Positions 16,350 to 23,904 of a DNA stretch of 28,229 bases are shown piece after piece (the stretch's first letter is position 1; the number at the start of each line of letters is the position of its first letter). Position numbers and translations under genes: made by a program. Below the pieces are notes generated by a model. It was not told the origin of the DNA. It made no database searches and worked only from the letters and a program-made list of their open reading frames with translations. The stretch is from Bacteroidales bacterium (GTDB lineage Bacteria; Bacteroidota; Bacteroidia; Bacteroidales; Muribaculaceae): positions 1 through 28,229 of the forward strand of contig DXXK01000101.1 of the NCBI GenBank assembly GCA_019416425.1, given 5' to 3'.

Positions 16350-18101
16350 ATGTACAGAGACACGACATGCGGGGAACTGCGCCTTGGCGATAACGGCAAG
16401 CGCGTCAAACTCGCCGGATGGGTGCAGCGCGTGCGCAAGATGGGGGGCATGACATTTGTCGACCTCCGCGACCGCTATGGATTGACCCAGATAGTTTTCA
16501 GTGACGATACAAATGCCGAACTCGCCGAACGTGCCGGCCATCTTGGTCGTGAGTTCGTGATTCAGGTTCAGGGAACCGTGGCAGAGCGCCAGAGCAAGAA
16601 CCACAAGCTGCCTACCGGCGACATCGAGGTTATTGCCGACACCTTGAATATCCTGAACCGTAGCGAGATTCCTCCCTTCACCATCGAGGAGGACACCGAT
16701 GGCGGCGACGACCTCCGCATGAAGTTCCGTTATATGGACCTTCGACGTCCAAACCTGCGCCGCAACCTGGAACTGCGTCACCGCATGGCCTTCGAGATCC
16801 GTCGTTACCTCGACGCCAACGGTTTTCTGGAGATCGAGACCCCCATCCTGGTCAAGTCCACTCCCGAGGGCGCACGGGACTTCGTGGTCCCCAGCCGCAT
16901 GAACCCAGGCGAGTTCTACGCCCTGCCGCAGAGTCCACAGCTCTTCAAGCAGCTGCTTATGGTTTCCGGCTATGACCGATATTTCCAGATAGCGAAGTGC
17001 TTCCGTGACGAGGACCTCCGCGCAGACCGTCAGCCAGAGTTCACACAGATTGACTGCGAGATGTCGTTTGTCGAGCAGGAGGATGTAATCGAGATGTTCG
17101 AAGGCCTGGTGAAGCACATCTTCAGGTATGTCAAGAACATCGACTTCACCGAGCCTTTCCCGCGCATGACGTGGAACGACGCCATGGCCAAGTACGGCAG
17201 CGACAAGCCCGATATCCGCTTCGGAATGGAGTTCAAGGAGCTGACCGACCTGGCCAAGGGTCATGACTTCCCTGTTGTCGACGACGCCGAGCTGGTTGTC
17301 GGTATCGTCGCTCCCGACTGCGCCGGTTACAGCCGCAAGCAGACCGACGAGCTGACCGAGTTCGTGAAGCGTCCCCAGGTCGGCGCCAAGGGCCTGATGT
17401 GGGTCAAGTTCGAGCCCGGCGGCAAGGTCAAGAGCTCGCTCGGCAAGTTCTACGCCGACGAGGAACTCAAGGCCTGGGGCGACCGCGCAGGCGCAAAGGA
17501 GGGCGACCTGCTGCTGGTAATGGCCGGCGACGCCATGAAGACCCGCAAGCAGCTGTGCGAGCTGCGTCTGGAGATGGGCAACCGTCTCGGACTGCGCGAC
17601 AAGAATGTTTTCGCACCCCTGTGGGTCATCGACTTTCCCCTGTTCGAGTGGGACGACGAGACCCAGCGCTACTATGCGATGCACCATCCCTTCACCAGCC
17701 CCAACCCGGACGACATCCCCCTCCTGCACACCGATACGGGCAAGGTCCGCGCAACGGCCTACGATATCGTGGTGAACGGTACCGAGCTGGGCGGCGGTTC
17801 CATCCGTATCCACGACGCCAAGCTCCAGGACACTATGTTCGAGCTGCTGGGATTCACTCCCGAGCGCGCCCAGGAGCAGTTCGGCTTCCTGATGAACGCC
17901 TTCAAGTTCGGAGCACCCCCTCACGGTGGTCTGGCGCTCGGTTTCGACCGCTTCGTGTCGATCGTGGCCGGCCTGGATTCAATCCGTGACGTCATCGCCT
18001 TCCCGAAGAACAACTCAGGGCGCGATGTGATGAACGAGAGCCCCAGCCCGCTCGATCATGCGCAGCTGGAGGAACTCAAACTGACACTCAAAGAGAAATA
18101 A
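16350..18101 (+). CDS. aspS: Aspartate--tRNA ligase
   Basis: A 583-residue bacterial-type class II aspartyl-tRNA synthetase that charges tRNA-Asp in the cytoplasm. An N-terminal OB-fold anticodon-binding domain lies at ~1-105 ('LAGWVQRVRKMGGMTFVDLR'). Motif 2 is FRDEDLRADRQPEFTQ (218-233), a GAD insertion lies at ~285-410, and motif 3 is GLALGFDR with Arg534. 'AFPKNNSGRD' near the end is typical of bacterial AspRS. The open frame extends further upstream, but the ATG at 16350 gives the canonical N-terminus (MYRDTTCGELR) and follows the promoter. First gene of an eight-gene operon; the next ATG follows its stop codon directly. Confidence 0.96.
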   Translation: MYRDTTCGELRLGDNGKRVKLAGWVQRVRKMGGMTFVDLRDRYGLTQIVFSDDTNAELAERAGHLGREFVIQVQGTVAERQSKNHKLPTGDIEVIADTLNILNRSEIPPFTIEEDTDGGDDLRMKFRYMDLRRPNLRRNLELRHRMAFEIRRYLDANGFLEIETPILVKSTPEGARDFVVPSRMNPGEFYALPQSPQLFKQLLMVSGYDRYFQIAKCFRDEDLRADRQPEFTQIDCEMSFVEQEDVIEMFEGLVKHIFRYVKNIDFTEPFPRMTWNDAMAKYGSDKPDIRFGMEFKELTDLAKGHDFPVVDDAELVVGIVAPDCAGYSRKQTDELTEFVKRPQVGAKGLMWVKFEPGGKVKSSLGKFYADEELKAWGDRAGAKEGDLLLVMAGDAMKTRKQLCELRLEMGNRLGLRDKNVFAPLWVIDFPLFEWDDETQRYYAMHHPFTSPNPDDIPLLHTDTGKVRATAYDIVVNGTELGGGSIRIHDAKLQDTMFELLGFTPERAQEQFGFLMNAFKFGAPPHGGLALGFDRFVSIVAGLDSIRDVIAFPKNNSGRDVMNESPSPLDHAQLEELKLTLKEK

Positions 18102-18887
18102 ATGACGAAAGTACGTGAGGTGGCGGGCGCCATTGAGGCGTTCGCCCCGCTCAAGTTACAAGAGGGATACGACAATGCCGGCCTTCAGGTCGGCGACCCC
18201 GAGGCCGAAGTGTCGGCCGTCCTGCTTTGTCTGGACGTGACCGAGGATGTCCTCCAGGAGGCCAAACGTCGCAGCTGCACGATGGTGGTGAGCCACCATC
18301 CGTTGATTTTCCACGGACTGAAAAGCCTTACCGGAGCTGACGAGACTCAACGCCTTGTGTTACGCGCGCTCCACGACGGCATCGCTGTCTATTCTGCACA
18401 TACCAATCTGGACAGCGCATGGGACGGCGTCAGCCACGAGATGGCGCACATGATCGGAGTCAGGAATCTCCAGCCTCTTGCGCCTGCGCAGCCCGGAGCC
18501 GACGTGGGACTGGGCGTGATCGGAGACATAGAGCCTACCCCCAAGCTGGAACTGCTGCGTCGCGTAAAGGAGAAATTCCAGGTGCGGTGCCTGCGCTATT
18601 CCGCCGGTAACCGCAAGGTCGTGGTGAAACGCGTGGCCTTGTGCGGTGGGTCGGGTGCTGGCCTGATCCGCGATGCAATCGCCTCACAGGCCGACATCCT
18701 GATCACAGGCGACATCAAATACCATGACTTCACCGGTTATGGCGACTCTATCCTCCTGGCCGACATCGGACATTTCGAGTCCGAACTCTGCTCGGAGCGT
18801 ATCTTCTCGCGGATCATCCGCGAGGCCTTCCCCGATATGGTGGTCTATTTCCCCGAATCGGAGTCGAATCCCATTCAATTCATGTAA
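18102..18887 (+). CDS. Nif3-like dinuclear metal centre protein
   Basis: A 261-residue member of the NIF3/YbgI family (also labelled GTP cyclohydrolase 1 type 2 homologue), which forms toroidal hexamers with two metals per subunit. Likely metal ligands are His65/His66 in SHHPLIFHG, Asp104 in YSAHTNLD, and His224 and Glu226 in DIGHFESE. A glycine-rich CGGSGAG is at 181-187. Its length corresponds to the short form without the PII-like insert found in many ~365-residue Firmicutes and Bacteroidetes members. Its biochemical role is not settled in any organism to my knowledge. It starts on the base after the aspS stop (TAAATG) and is followed after 26 nt by the zinc-ribbon gene, a pairing common in Bacteroidetes. 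Confidence 0.92.
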   Translation: MTKVREVAGAIEAFAPLKLQEGYDNAGLQVGDPEAEVSAVLLCLDVTEDVLQEAKRRSCTMVVSHHPLIFHGLKSLTGADETQRLVLRALHDGIAVYSAHTNLDSAWDGVSHEMAHMIGVRNLQPLAPAQPGADVGLGVIGDIEPTPKLELLRRVKEKFQVRCLRYSAGNRKVVVKRVALCGGSGAGLIRDAIASQADILITGDIKYHDFTGYGDSILLADIGHFESELCSERIFSRIIREAFPDMVVYFPESESNPIQFM

Positions 18888-18913
18888 ATAAATCTTCATA
18901 TACTATATAATAT

Positions 18914-19738
18914 ATGAGCACTGAGACCAAGAAGAAAGAGAAAGAGCATAGCGTGGAGGAGCGTCTGCAGGCCCTGTACCAGCTTCAGACGTATCTGTCC
19001 GATATCGACCGCATCCGCACCCTGCGCGGCGAGCTGCCCAACGAGGTGAAGGACTGCGAGGACGAGATCGGCCGTTACCAGACGCGTATCGAGAAGCATC
19101 AGGAGGAGATCAACCGCCTCACTGCCGATATTCACCGCTTCAACGGTATCATTGAGGAATGCCGCATGAAACTGGCCCAGTACGAGGATCAGATCAACAA
19201 TGTCCGCAATAACCGAGAGTTCGCTTTCCTTGAGAAGGAGCGGGAGTACCAGAAGCTGGACATCCAGCTCAACGAGCAGAAGGTCCGCAAGGCTGCCGAC
19301 CGTATCCAGGAGGAGAAGGAGGCGCTGGCTAAGGCTCAGGCCGAACAGGAGGATTTCCGTCATATTCTGGTAGCCAAGAAGCAGGAACTGGAAGAGATCG
19401 TGTCCGAGACCCGTGCCGAGGAGGAGCAGATCATGTCCAAGGCCAAGGCCATCGAGCCCGTTATCGACGATTACACGCTGAATGCCTTTAAGCGTATCCG
19501 CAAGAACGCCCGCAACGGTCTGGGTATCGTGACTGTACAGCGTAACGCCTGCGGCGGTTGCTTCAACCGTATTCCCCCCCAGCGTCAGCTGGAGATCAAG
19601 ATGCACAAGAAGGTTATTGTATGCGAGTACTGCGGACGTATCATGATCGACGCCAAGCTTGCCGGCATCGAGGAAGATGCCGCTCCGTCACCCGCAAAGC
19701 AGTCGCGCCGCGCCAAGAAGGTCGCTCCCAACACCTGA
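18914..19738 (+). CDS. Coiled-coil protein with C4-type zinc ribbon (CdsZ/DUF164 family)
   Basis: A 274-residue cytoplasmic protein. Residues ~14-185 form a long, highly charged coiled coil ('EIGRYQTRIEKHQEEINRLT'). Residues ~200-245 form a zinc ribbon with Cys213 and Cys216 in CGGC and Cys237 and Cys240 in CEYC (PF02591 type). 'VQRNACGGCFNRIPPQRQLE' is the family's hallmark. A Lys/Arg/Ala-rich tail follows the ribbon. Homologues have been proposed to bind nucleic acids or act in translation; the role here is unknown. It commonly follows nif3 in Bacteroidetes, as it does here, and manA starts 4 nt after its stop. Confidence 0.92.
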   Translation: MSTETKKKEKEHSVEERLQALYQLQTYLSDIDRIRTLRGELPNEVKDCEDEIGRYQTRIEKHQEEINRLTADIHRFNGIIEECRMKLAQYEDQINNVRNNREFAFLEKEREYQKLDIQLNEQKVRKAADRIQEEKEALAKAQAEQEDFRHILVAKKQELEEIVSETRAEEEQIMSKAKAIEPVIDDYTLNAFKRIRKNARNGLGIVTVQRNACGGCFNRIPPQRQLEIKMHKKVIVCEYCGRIMIDAKLAGIEEDAAPSPAKQSRRAKKVAPNT

Positions 19739-19742
19739 CATT

Positions 19743-20729
19743 ATGTGGAAATTCGAGCCCATTCTGAAGACCACAATCTGGGGTGGAGAGCATATCGCTC
19801 CGTTCAAGGGAATTGATACCCATCAGACATGCGTAGGCGAGAGCTGGGAACTCAGTGGCGTCGAGGGGGACGAGTCGGTGGTGGCCGACGGCCCTGAGGC
19901 CGGAATGAAGCTTCCCGAGCTGCTCGACAAGTTCGGCGCCGCAATTCTGGGCGAACGAAACTATAAGAAGTTCGGCAACCGCTTCCCGCTGCTCGTCAAG
20001 TTCATCGACGCCCGTCAGGACCTCTCTGTCCAGGTGCATCCCGACGACGCCATGGCCCAGCGTCATGGTCAGGCCAACGGCAAGACCGAGATGTGGTATG
20101 TCGTTGACGCAGCTCCAGGAGCACGTCTGGCCAATGGCTTCCAGAAGCCGGTCAACCCCGATGACTATGAGGAACTGGTCCAGAGCGGAGAGATTGAGAA
20201 TGCCCTCAATTTCTGCCCCATCAAGCCGGGCGATGTATATTTCATTCCCGCCGGGCGTGTGCATGCCATCGGTGCCGGTGCATTCGTGGCCGAGATCCAG
20301 CAGACATCGGACGCCACCTACCGCATCTACGACTATCACCGCAAGGATGCCAACGGCAATGAGCGTCAGCTTCATACCGAGCTGGCCAAGAAGGCGATCA
20401 ATTTCAACGACACCGAGGGCGAGGCCGTAAAATATGTGCCGCGCCGCGACATCCCGGTCAATGTGGCTCGTTGTCCTTACTTCACCACTAATCTGATGGA
20501 CCTGGACCAGGAGGTGATGCGTGACTATGCCGAACTGGACTCATTCATCGTCCTGATTGTGACCCAGGGTTCCGGCGTGCTGCATTGCGGCGCCGATGCC
20601 GTAAGCAACGTCCCCACCGTGATGAACGTCAAGCAGGGCGACACCGTCCTGGTGTCAGCTTCGGCCCAGGGCCTGGAGATTACTCCTGACCAGTGTGGCC
20701 TGAAACTCATCGAGACCTACGTGGCATGA
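19743..20729 (+). CDS. manA: Mannose-6-phosphate isomerase, class I
   Basis: A 328-residue zinc cupin that interconverts fructose 6-phosphate and mannose 6-phosphate, feeding GDP-mannose/fucose synthesis or mannose use. Zinc ligands are Gln97 and His99 in SVQVHPDD, Glu116 in KTEMWY and His174 in GRVHAIGAG. The length matches the short Bacteroidetes/Bacillus form. I chose the ATG at 19743 (MWKFEPILKTTIWGG, the usual family start). The upstream in-frame extension runs back into the zinc-ribbon gene. Its stop overlaps the queF ATG as ATGA. It has no known link to queuosine synthesis, so its place just before queF is operon packing rather than pathway logic. Confidence 0.94.
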   Translation: MWKFEPILKTTIWGGEHIAPFKGIDTHQTCVGESWELSGVEGDESVVADGPEAGMKLPELLDKFGAAILGERNYKKFGNRFPLLVKFIDARQDLSVQVHPDDAMAQRHGQANGKTEMWYVVDAAPGARLANGFQKPVNPDDYEELVQSGEIENALNFCPIKPGDVYFIPAGRVHAIGAGAFVAEIQQTSDATYRIYDYHRKDANGNERQLHTELAKKAINFNDTEGEAVKYVPRRDIPVNVARCPYFTTNLMDLDQEVMRDYAELDSFIVLIVTQGSGVLHCGADAVSNVPTVMNVKQGDTVLVSASAQGLEITPDQCGLKLIETYVA

Positions 20730-21193
20730 GGACCGAACAGGAAATGCAGGGGGTGACTCTGCTGGGTAACCAGGGTACCAAATACCCGACCGATTACGAC
20801 CCGTCGCTGCTGGAGTGCTTCGAGAACAAGCACCCCGGCCGCGATTATGTCGTCAGGTTCGACTGCCCTGAGTTCACCACGCTCTGCCCCAAGACCGGTC
20901 AGCCCGACTTCGGACATATCTACATCAACTATATTCCGAATCACCGGATGGTGGAGAGCAAGAGCCTGAAACTGTATCTCTTCTCGTTCCGTAATCACGG
21001 TGATTTCCACGAGGATGTGGTCAACATCATCCTCAACGACCTGTGGAATCTGATGGAGCCCCGCTACATCGAGGTGGTGGGCCGCTTCATGCCTCGTGGC
21101 GGCATCAGCATCAATCCCTTCGCCAACCGTGGCGACGACGGCCATCAGGACATAGTCGCTGCCCGGCGGATGGCGGCTTTAGGAGATTTTTAA
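20726..21193 (+). CDS. queF: NADPH-dependent preQ0 reductase QueF
   Basis: A 155-residue unimodular QueF that reduces the nitrile of 7-cyano-7-deazaguanine (preQ0) to preQ1, the last free-base step of queuosine synthesis. The nucleophilic cysteine is Cys54 in FTTLCPKTGQPDFG, with Asp61 as probable proton donor. The QueF signature 'ESKSLKLYLFSFRNHGDFHE' follows. It belongs to the T-fold superfamily. The start is the ATG at 20726, overlapping the manA stop by 4 nt; an earlier in-frame start would run into manA. queC follows 1 nt after the stop. Confidence 0.95.
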   Translation: MRTEQEMQGVTLLGNQGTKYPTDYDPSLLECFENKHPGRDYVVRFDCPEFTTLCPKTGQPDFGHIYINYIPNHRMVESKSLKLYLFSFRNHGDFHEDVVNIILNDLWNLMEPRYIEVVGRFMPRGGISINPFANRGDDGHQDIVAARRMAALGDF

Positions 21194-21194
21194 T

Positions 21195-21854
21195 ATGGCA
21201 GAGAAAGACAGTATCATAGTTTTGTCGGGAGGCCTGGACAGCACCACGCTGATGTGGGAGTACCGCGACCGTATCGCACTGGCGGTTACGTTCGATTACG
21301 GATCGAACCATAATGCAGCCGAGATCGAGTGTGCCCGCAGGCAGTGCGAGCTGGCCGGTGTAAGGCACATCGTGATTCCTTTGGCATTCATCGGCGAGTA
21401 TTTCAAGTCCTCGTTGCTGAGCGGTGCAGATGACATCCCCGAAGGTCATTATGCCGATCAGAACATGAAGTCAACTGTGGTGCCGTTCCGCAACGGCATC
21501 ATGCTGGCCGCCGCTTGCGGACTGGCCGAGAGCCATGACCTGAAGTATGTGATGATCGCAAATCATGGCGGTGACCATGCCATCTACCCCGACTGCCGTC
21601 CCGGTTTCGTGGAGGCGATGTCGCGGGCAATGGAGGAGGGTACTTACACCCGTACCAGGGTGTTCGCCCCTTACACAGACCTGACCAAGGCCCAGATCGT
21701 GGCACGTGGCGACGCATTCGGTGTGGACTATTCGCTGACCTATTCATGTTACAAGGGCGCCGCATGCCATTGCGGCCATTGCGGCACCTGTGTGGAGCGC
21801 AAGGAGGCGTTTGAGCTGGCCGGTGTCAAGGACCCGACTCTCTATGCCGATTGA
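21195..21854 (+). CDS. queC: 7-cyano-7-deazaguanine synthase QueC
   Basis: A 219-residue ATP-dependent ligase that turns 7-carboxy-7-deazaguanine and ammonia into preQ0. The PP-loop SGGLDS is at residues 11-16. A structural zinc site is formed by Cys185 (YSCYKG) and Cys193, Cys196 and Cys199 in CHCGHCGTCVERKEAF. 'GDHAIYPDCRPGFVEAM' is also conserved in QueC. Cytoplasmic. The start ATG at 21195 is one base after the queF stop. The product feeds QueF, encoded just upstream, and the substrate comes from QueE, encoded downstream. Confidence 0.96.
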   Translation: MAEKDSIIVLSGGLDSTTLMWEYRDRIALAVTFDYGSNHNAAEIECARRQCELAGVRHIVIPLAFIGEYFKSSLLSGADDIPEGHYADQNMKSTVVPFRNGIMLAAACGLAESHDLKYVMIANHGGDHAIYPDCRPGFVEAMSRAMEEGTYTRTRVFAPYTDLTKAQIVARGDAFGVDYSLTYSCYKGAACHCGHCGTCVERKEAFELAGVKDPTLYAD

Positions 21855-21884
21855 TAGGCTCCGAACTGTTAAATATTTGTTTGA

Positions 21885-22214
21885 ATGTACTACGTTAAGA
21901 AACGCATGGAGATAAGCGCGGCCCATCGGCTTGAGCTCGACTATGAGTCCAAGTGTACGTCGCTGCATGGCCATAACTGGATCATTACCGTCGAATGCCG
22001 CGCCGAGACGCTCAATGCCAACGGTATGGTGACCGATTTTACGGAAATCAAACGGAATATCATGGACCTGATGGACCATCGGGTGCTTAACGACGTACTG
22101 GACTGCAACCCCACGGCCGAGAACATAGCCCACTGGATTGTGGTCAACACTCCCTGTTGTTACCGCTGCACCGTTCAGGAGTCCGAAGGCAACGAGGCTA
22201 TCTACGAACTGTAA
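21885..22214 (+). CDS. queD: 6-carboxy-5,6,7,8-tetrahydropterin synthase QueD
   Basis: A 109-residue T-fold enzyme that converts dihydroneopterin triphosphate to 6-carboxytetrahydropterin. Zinc ligands are His14 (AAHRL), His28 and His30 (LHGHNW), and the catalytic Cys24 lies in ESKCTSLHGH. 'MDHRVLND' and 'NPTAENIAHWI' are conserved further on. It is slightly shorter than many QueD proteins (~120) but has all the key residues. It starts 30 nt after queC and is followed after 1 nt by queE. The GTP cyclohydrolase (folE) that makes its substrate is not in the window. Confidence 0.95.
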   Translation: MYYVKKRMEISAAHRLELDYESKCTSLHGHNWIITVECRAETLNANGMVTDFTEIKRNIMDLMDHRVLNDVLDCNPTAENIAHWIVVNTPCCYRCTVQESEGNEAIYEL

Positions 22215-22215
22215 C

Positions 22216-22818
22216 ATGCGAAAAATAAACGAAATATTCTATTCCCTTCAGGGGGAAGGCCATCATGCGGGCTATCCCGCCGTGTTCGTGCGCTTCTCCG
22301 GCTGCAACCTGAAATGCCCGTTCTGCGACACGAAACATAACGACGGCATTCCGATGTCCGACGAGGACATAATCCGCGCCGTGAATCTCTACAAGGCCGA
22401 CTGGGTCATCCTGACCGGCGGGGAGCCGACGTTGCAGATCGACGAGGAGTTCGTGCACCTGCTGCGCCGCGCCACCGGCAAGCGTGTGGCCATCGAGACA
22501 AACGGCATGCAGCCCGTACCTGAGAATCTGGACTGGGTCACCGTGTCTCCCAAGATTGGTCTTGCCCAGGGCGCCGATGCGGAGTGCCCCGGAGCGCGGC
22601 TTGCCGATGAGATCAAGGTCGTGGACTGCGGTCAGGATCTGGAGCCGTACTTCTACTCGCCCTGGCGCTCGGACTCTACGTTGATGTATCTGCAGCCTTG
22701 TTACGTCCCCGACGAGAAGAAGTTCCATGCCAATCGTCTCAGTACCGTGAGCCGCATTCTGGCCGACCCCCGCTGGACGCTGTCGCTGCAGACGCACAGG
22801 TATCTCCAGATTCCCTGA
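22216..22818 (+). CDS. queE: 7-carboxy-7-deazaguanine synthase QueE
   Basis: A 200-residue radical SAM enzyme that contracts 6-carboxytetrahydropterin to 7-carboxy-7-deazaguanine. The 4Fe-4S cluster cysteines are Cys30, Cys34 and Cys37 in GCNLKCPFCDT (the standard CX3CX2C form). SAM-binding residues follow in LTGGEPTLQ, with 'VAIETNGMQ' and 'VSPKIG' further on. 'YSLQGEGHHAGYPAVFVRFS' is the typical QueE N-terminus. The ATG at 22216 is chosen over an in-frame earlier start inside queD. The cluster demand ties it loosely to the Suf system upstream. Last gene of the operon, followed by a GC-rich hairpin. Confidence 0.95.
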   Translation: MRKINEIFYSLQGEGHHAGYPAVFVRFSGCNLKCPFCDTKHNDGIPMSDEDIIRAVNLYKADWVILTGGEPTLQIDEEFVHLLRRATGKRVAIETNGMQPVPENLDWVTVSPKIGLAQGADAECPGARLADEIKVVDCGQDLEPYFYSPWRSDSTLMYLQPCYVPDEKKFHANRLSTVSRILADPRWTLSLQTHRYLQIP

Positions 22819-22849
22819 TTGACCTGATTGGTTTATGACATGAATACAG

Positions 22850-22876
22850 CACCCCCGGACCTGTGGCCCGGGGGTG
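22850..22876. terminator. GC-rich hairpin at the end of the aspS-queE operon
   Basis: CACCCCCGG and CCGGGGGTG form a perfect 9-bp stem with a 9-nt loop, 31 nt after the queE stop and before the convergent GH43 gene. Only TCTTCGTT follows, so the T-tract is weak; it could act in either direction. Confidence 0.6.
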
Positions 22877-22910
22877 TCTTCGTTACGGCTCTATGGCGGT
22901 AATGTGCTTT

Positions 22911-23876
22911 TTAACGGATATGCTTGGTGGAGTGTACCGTGCCGTCGGCGTAACGGTCGGTCCGGATGTACAGGCCGTTGCCGGTCGGTGCCTGGTTCAG
23001 CCGCAGACCGGTGATGTCATACCATTCGGTAGCAATGACATCACCGCGGTTGTCGTTCATGACGGAATCGATGCCGGACTCCCCGCCGACCGTCACGGGG
23101 TCGATGCCTCGGTGAGTAGGGATGACACGCTTGATGGTGCCGTCTGGGTTGAACTCCATCCTGTCTATGCAGACCTCGCGGTGCTGGCCGGGCTGGTTGC
23201 CGATGTAGTTTTTGTTGATGCGGTGGTAGACTATGTACCATTCGTCACGGCCGGGAATCTGAATGATTGAGTTGTGGCCCGTTCCGAATATGTTGTTGGG
23301 AGCGTCCTGAATCAGCACTATCGGTTCCTGAGCCACTGTGATGGGGCCCATGGGTGACGTGGAGGTTCCGTATGCCACGTGGTAGTTCTTGGAACCGGTG
23401 TCATCTACCGACCACAGGAAGTAATACACTCCGTTACGGTAGAATATGTACACACCCTCACGGAAGGCATAGTCCGACAGCGAGCCGCCCTGGGGGGTGA
23501 TCACTGTGGCGTCGGCGATGGTGGTCATGTCGGGATCGAGACGTGACGCTACAAGCGAGCCGTTGCCCCAGTAGTAATACGTGTTGCCCGATACCGGATC
23601 CGTGAATACGTCTGAGTCGATCAGCTGGCCGGAGGTGATGTTGGCGTCTACCAGCGGGTGTCCCAGGTCGGTGAACGGACCGGTGGGGGAGTCGGATATG
23701 GCGCAGCCCAGAGTCTTGCGTCCCAGCGACGGATTGTTGCCGCTGTAGTAGAAGTAGTAACGGTACTGGCCGTTCTCGAGCTTCTCCTCGATGCTGGGTG
23801 CCCAGGCATTGCCGTCCGACCAGATTACATCGTCCGACTTCAGGTCAAGTATGCATGTCTCCTTCTGCCAGTTCAC
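22911..23876 (-). CDS. C-terminal GH43 module, out of frame with the upstream part by one base
   Basis: 321 residues as read from a GTG at 23876, but the coding frame really continues from the upstream 853-residue frame. Removing one C from the C8 run at 23911-23918 joins 'GIAGWGG' to 'YKFNVYSSADLVNWQKE' in one frame. This part carries most of the second GH43 five-bladed propeller: 'AWAPSI', Asp87 in LIDSDVFTD (pKa modulator) and Glu140 in FREGVYIF (general acid). The general-base Asp lies before the break. The end 'WYDITGLRL...GNGLYIRTDR' is a variant of the secreted-protein tail seen twice elsewhere in the window. It is unlikely to be an independent gene: no signal peptide and no plausible start. 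Confidence 0.8.
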   Translation of the reverse strand: MNWQKETCILDLKSDDVIWSDGNAWAPSIEEKLENGQYRYYFYYSGNNPSLGRKTLGCAISDSPTGPFTDLGHPLVDANITSGQLIDSDVFTDPVSGNTYYYWGNGSLVASRLDPDMTTIADATVITPQGGSLSDYAFREGVYIFYRNGVYYFLWSVDDTGSKNYHVAYGTSTSPMGPITVAQEPIVLIQDAPNNIFGTGHNSIIQIPGRDEWYIVYHRINKNYIGNQPGQHREVCIDRMEFNPDGTIKRVIPTHRGIDPVTVGGESGIDSVMNDNRGDVIATEWYDITGLRLNQAPTGNGLYIRTDRYADGTVHSTKHIR

Positions 23877-23904
23877 CAGGTCGGCCGACGAGTAGACGTT
23901 GAAC

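Noticed and set aside
16161..17924. 587-codon open frame on the minus strand opposite aspS
   Set aside because: Antisense shadow of aspS that also crosses both divergent promoters; no family resemblance.
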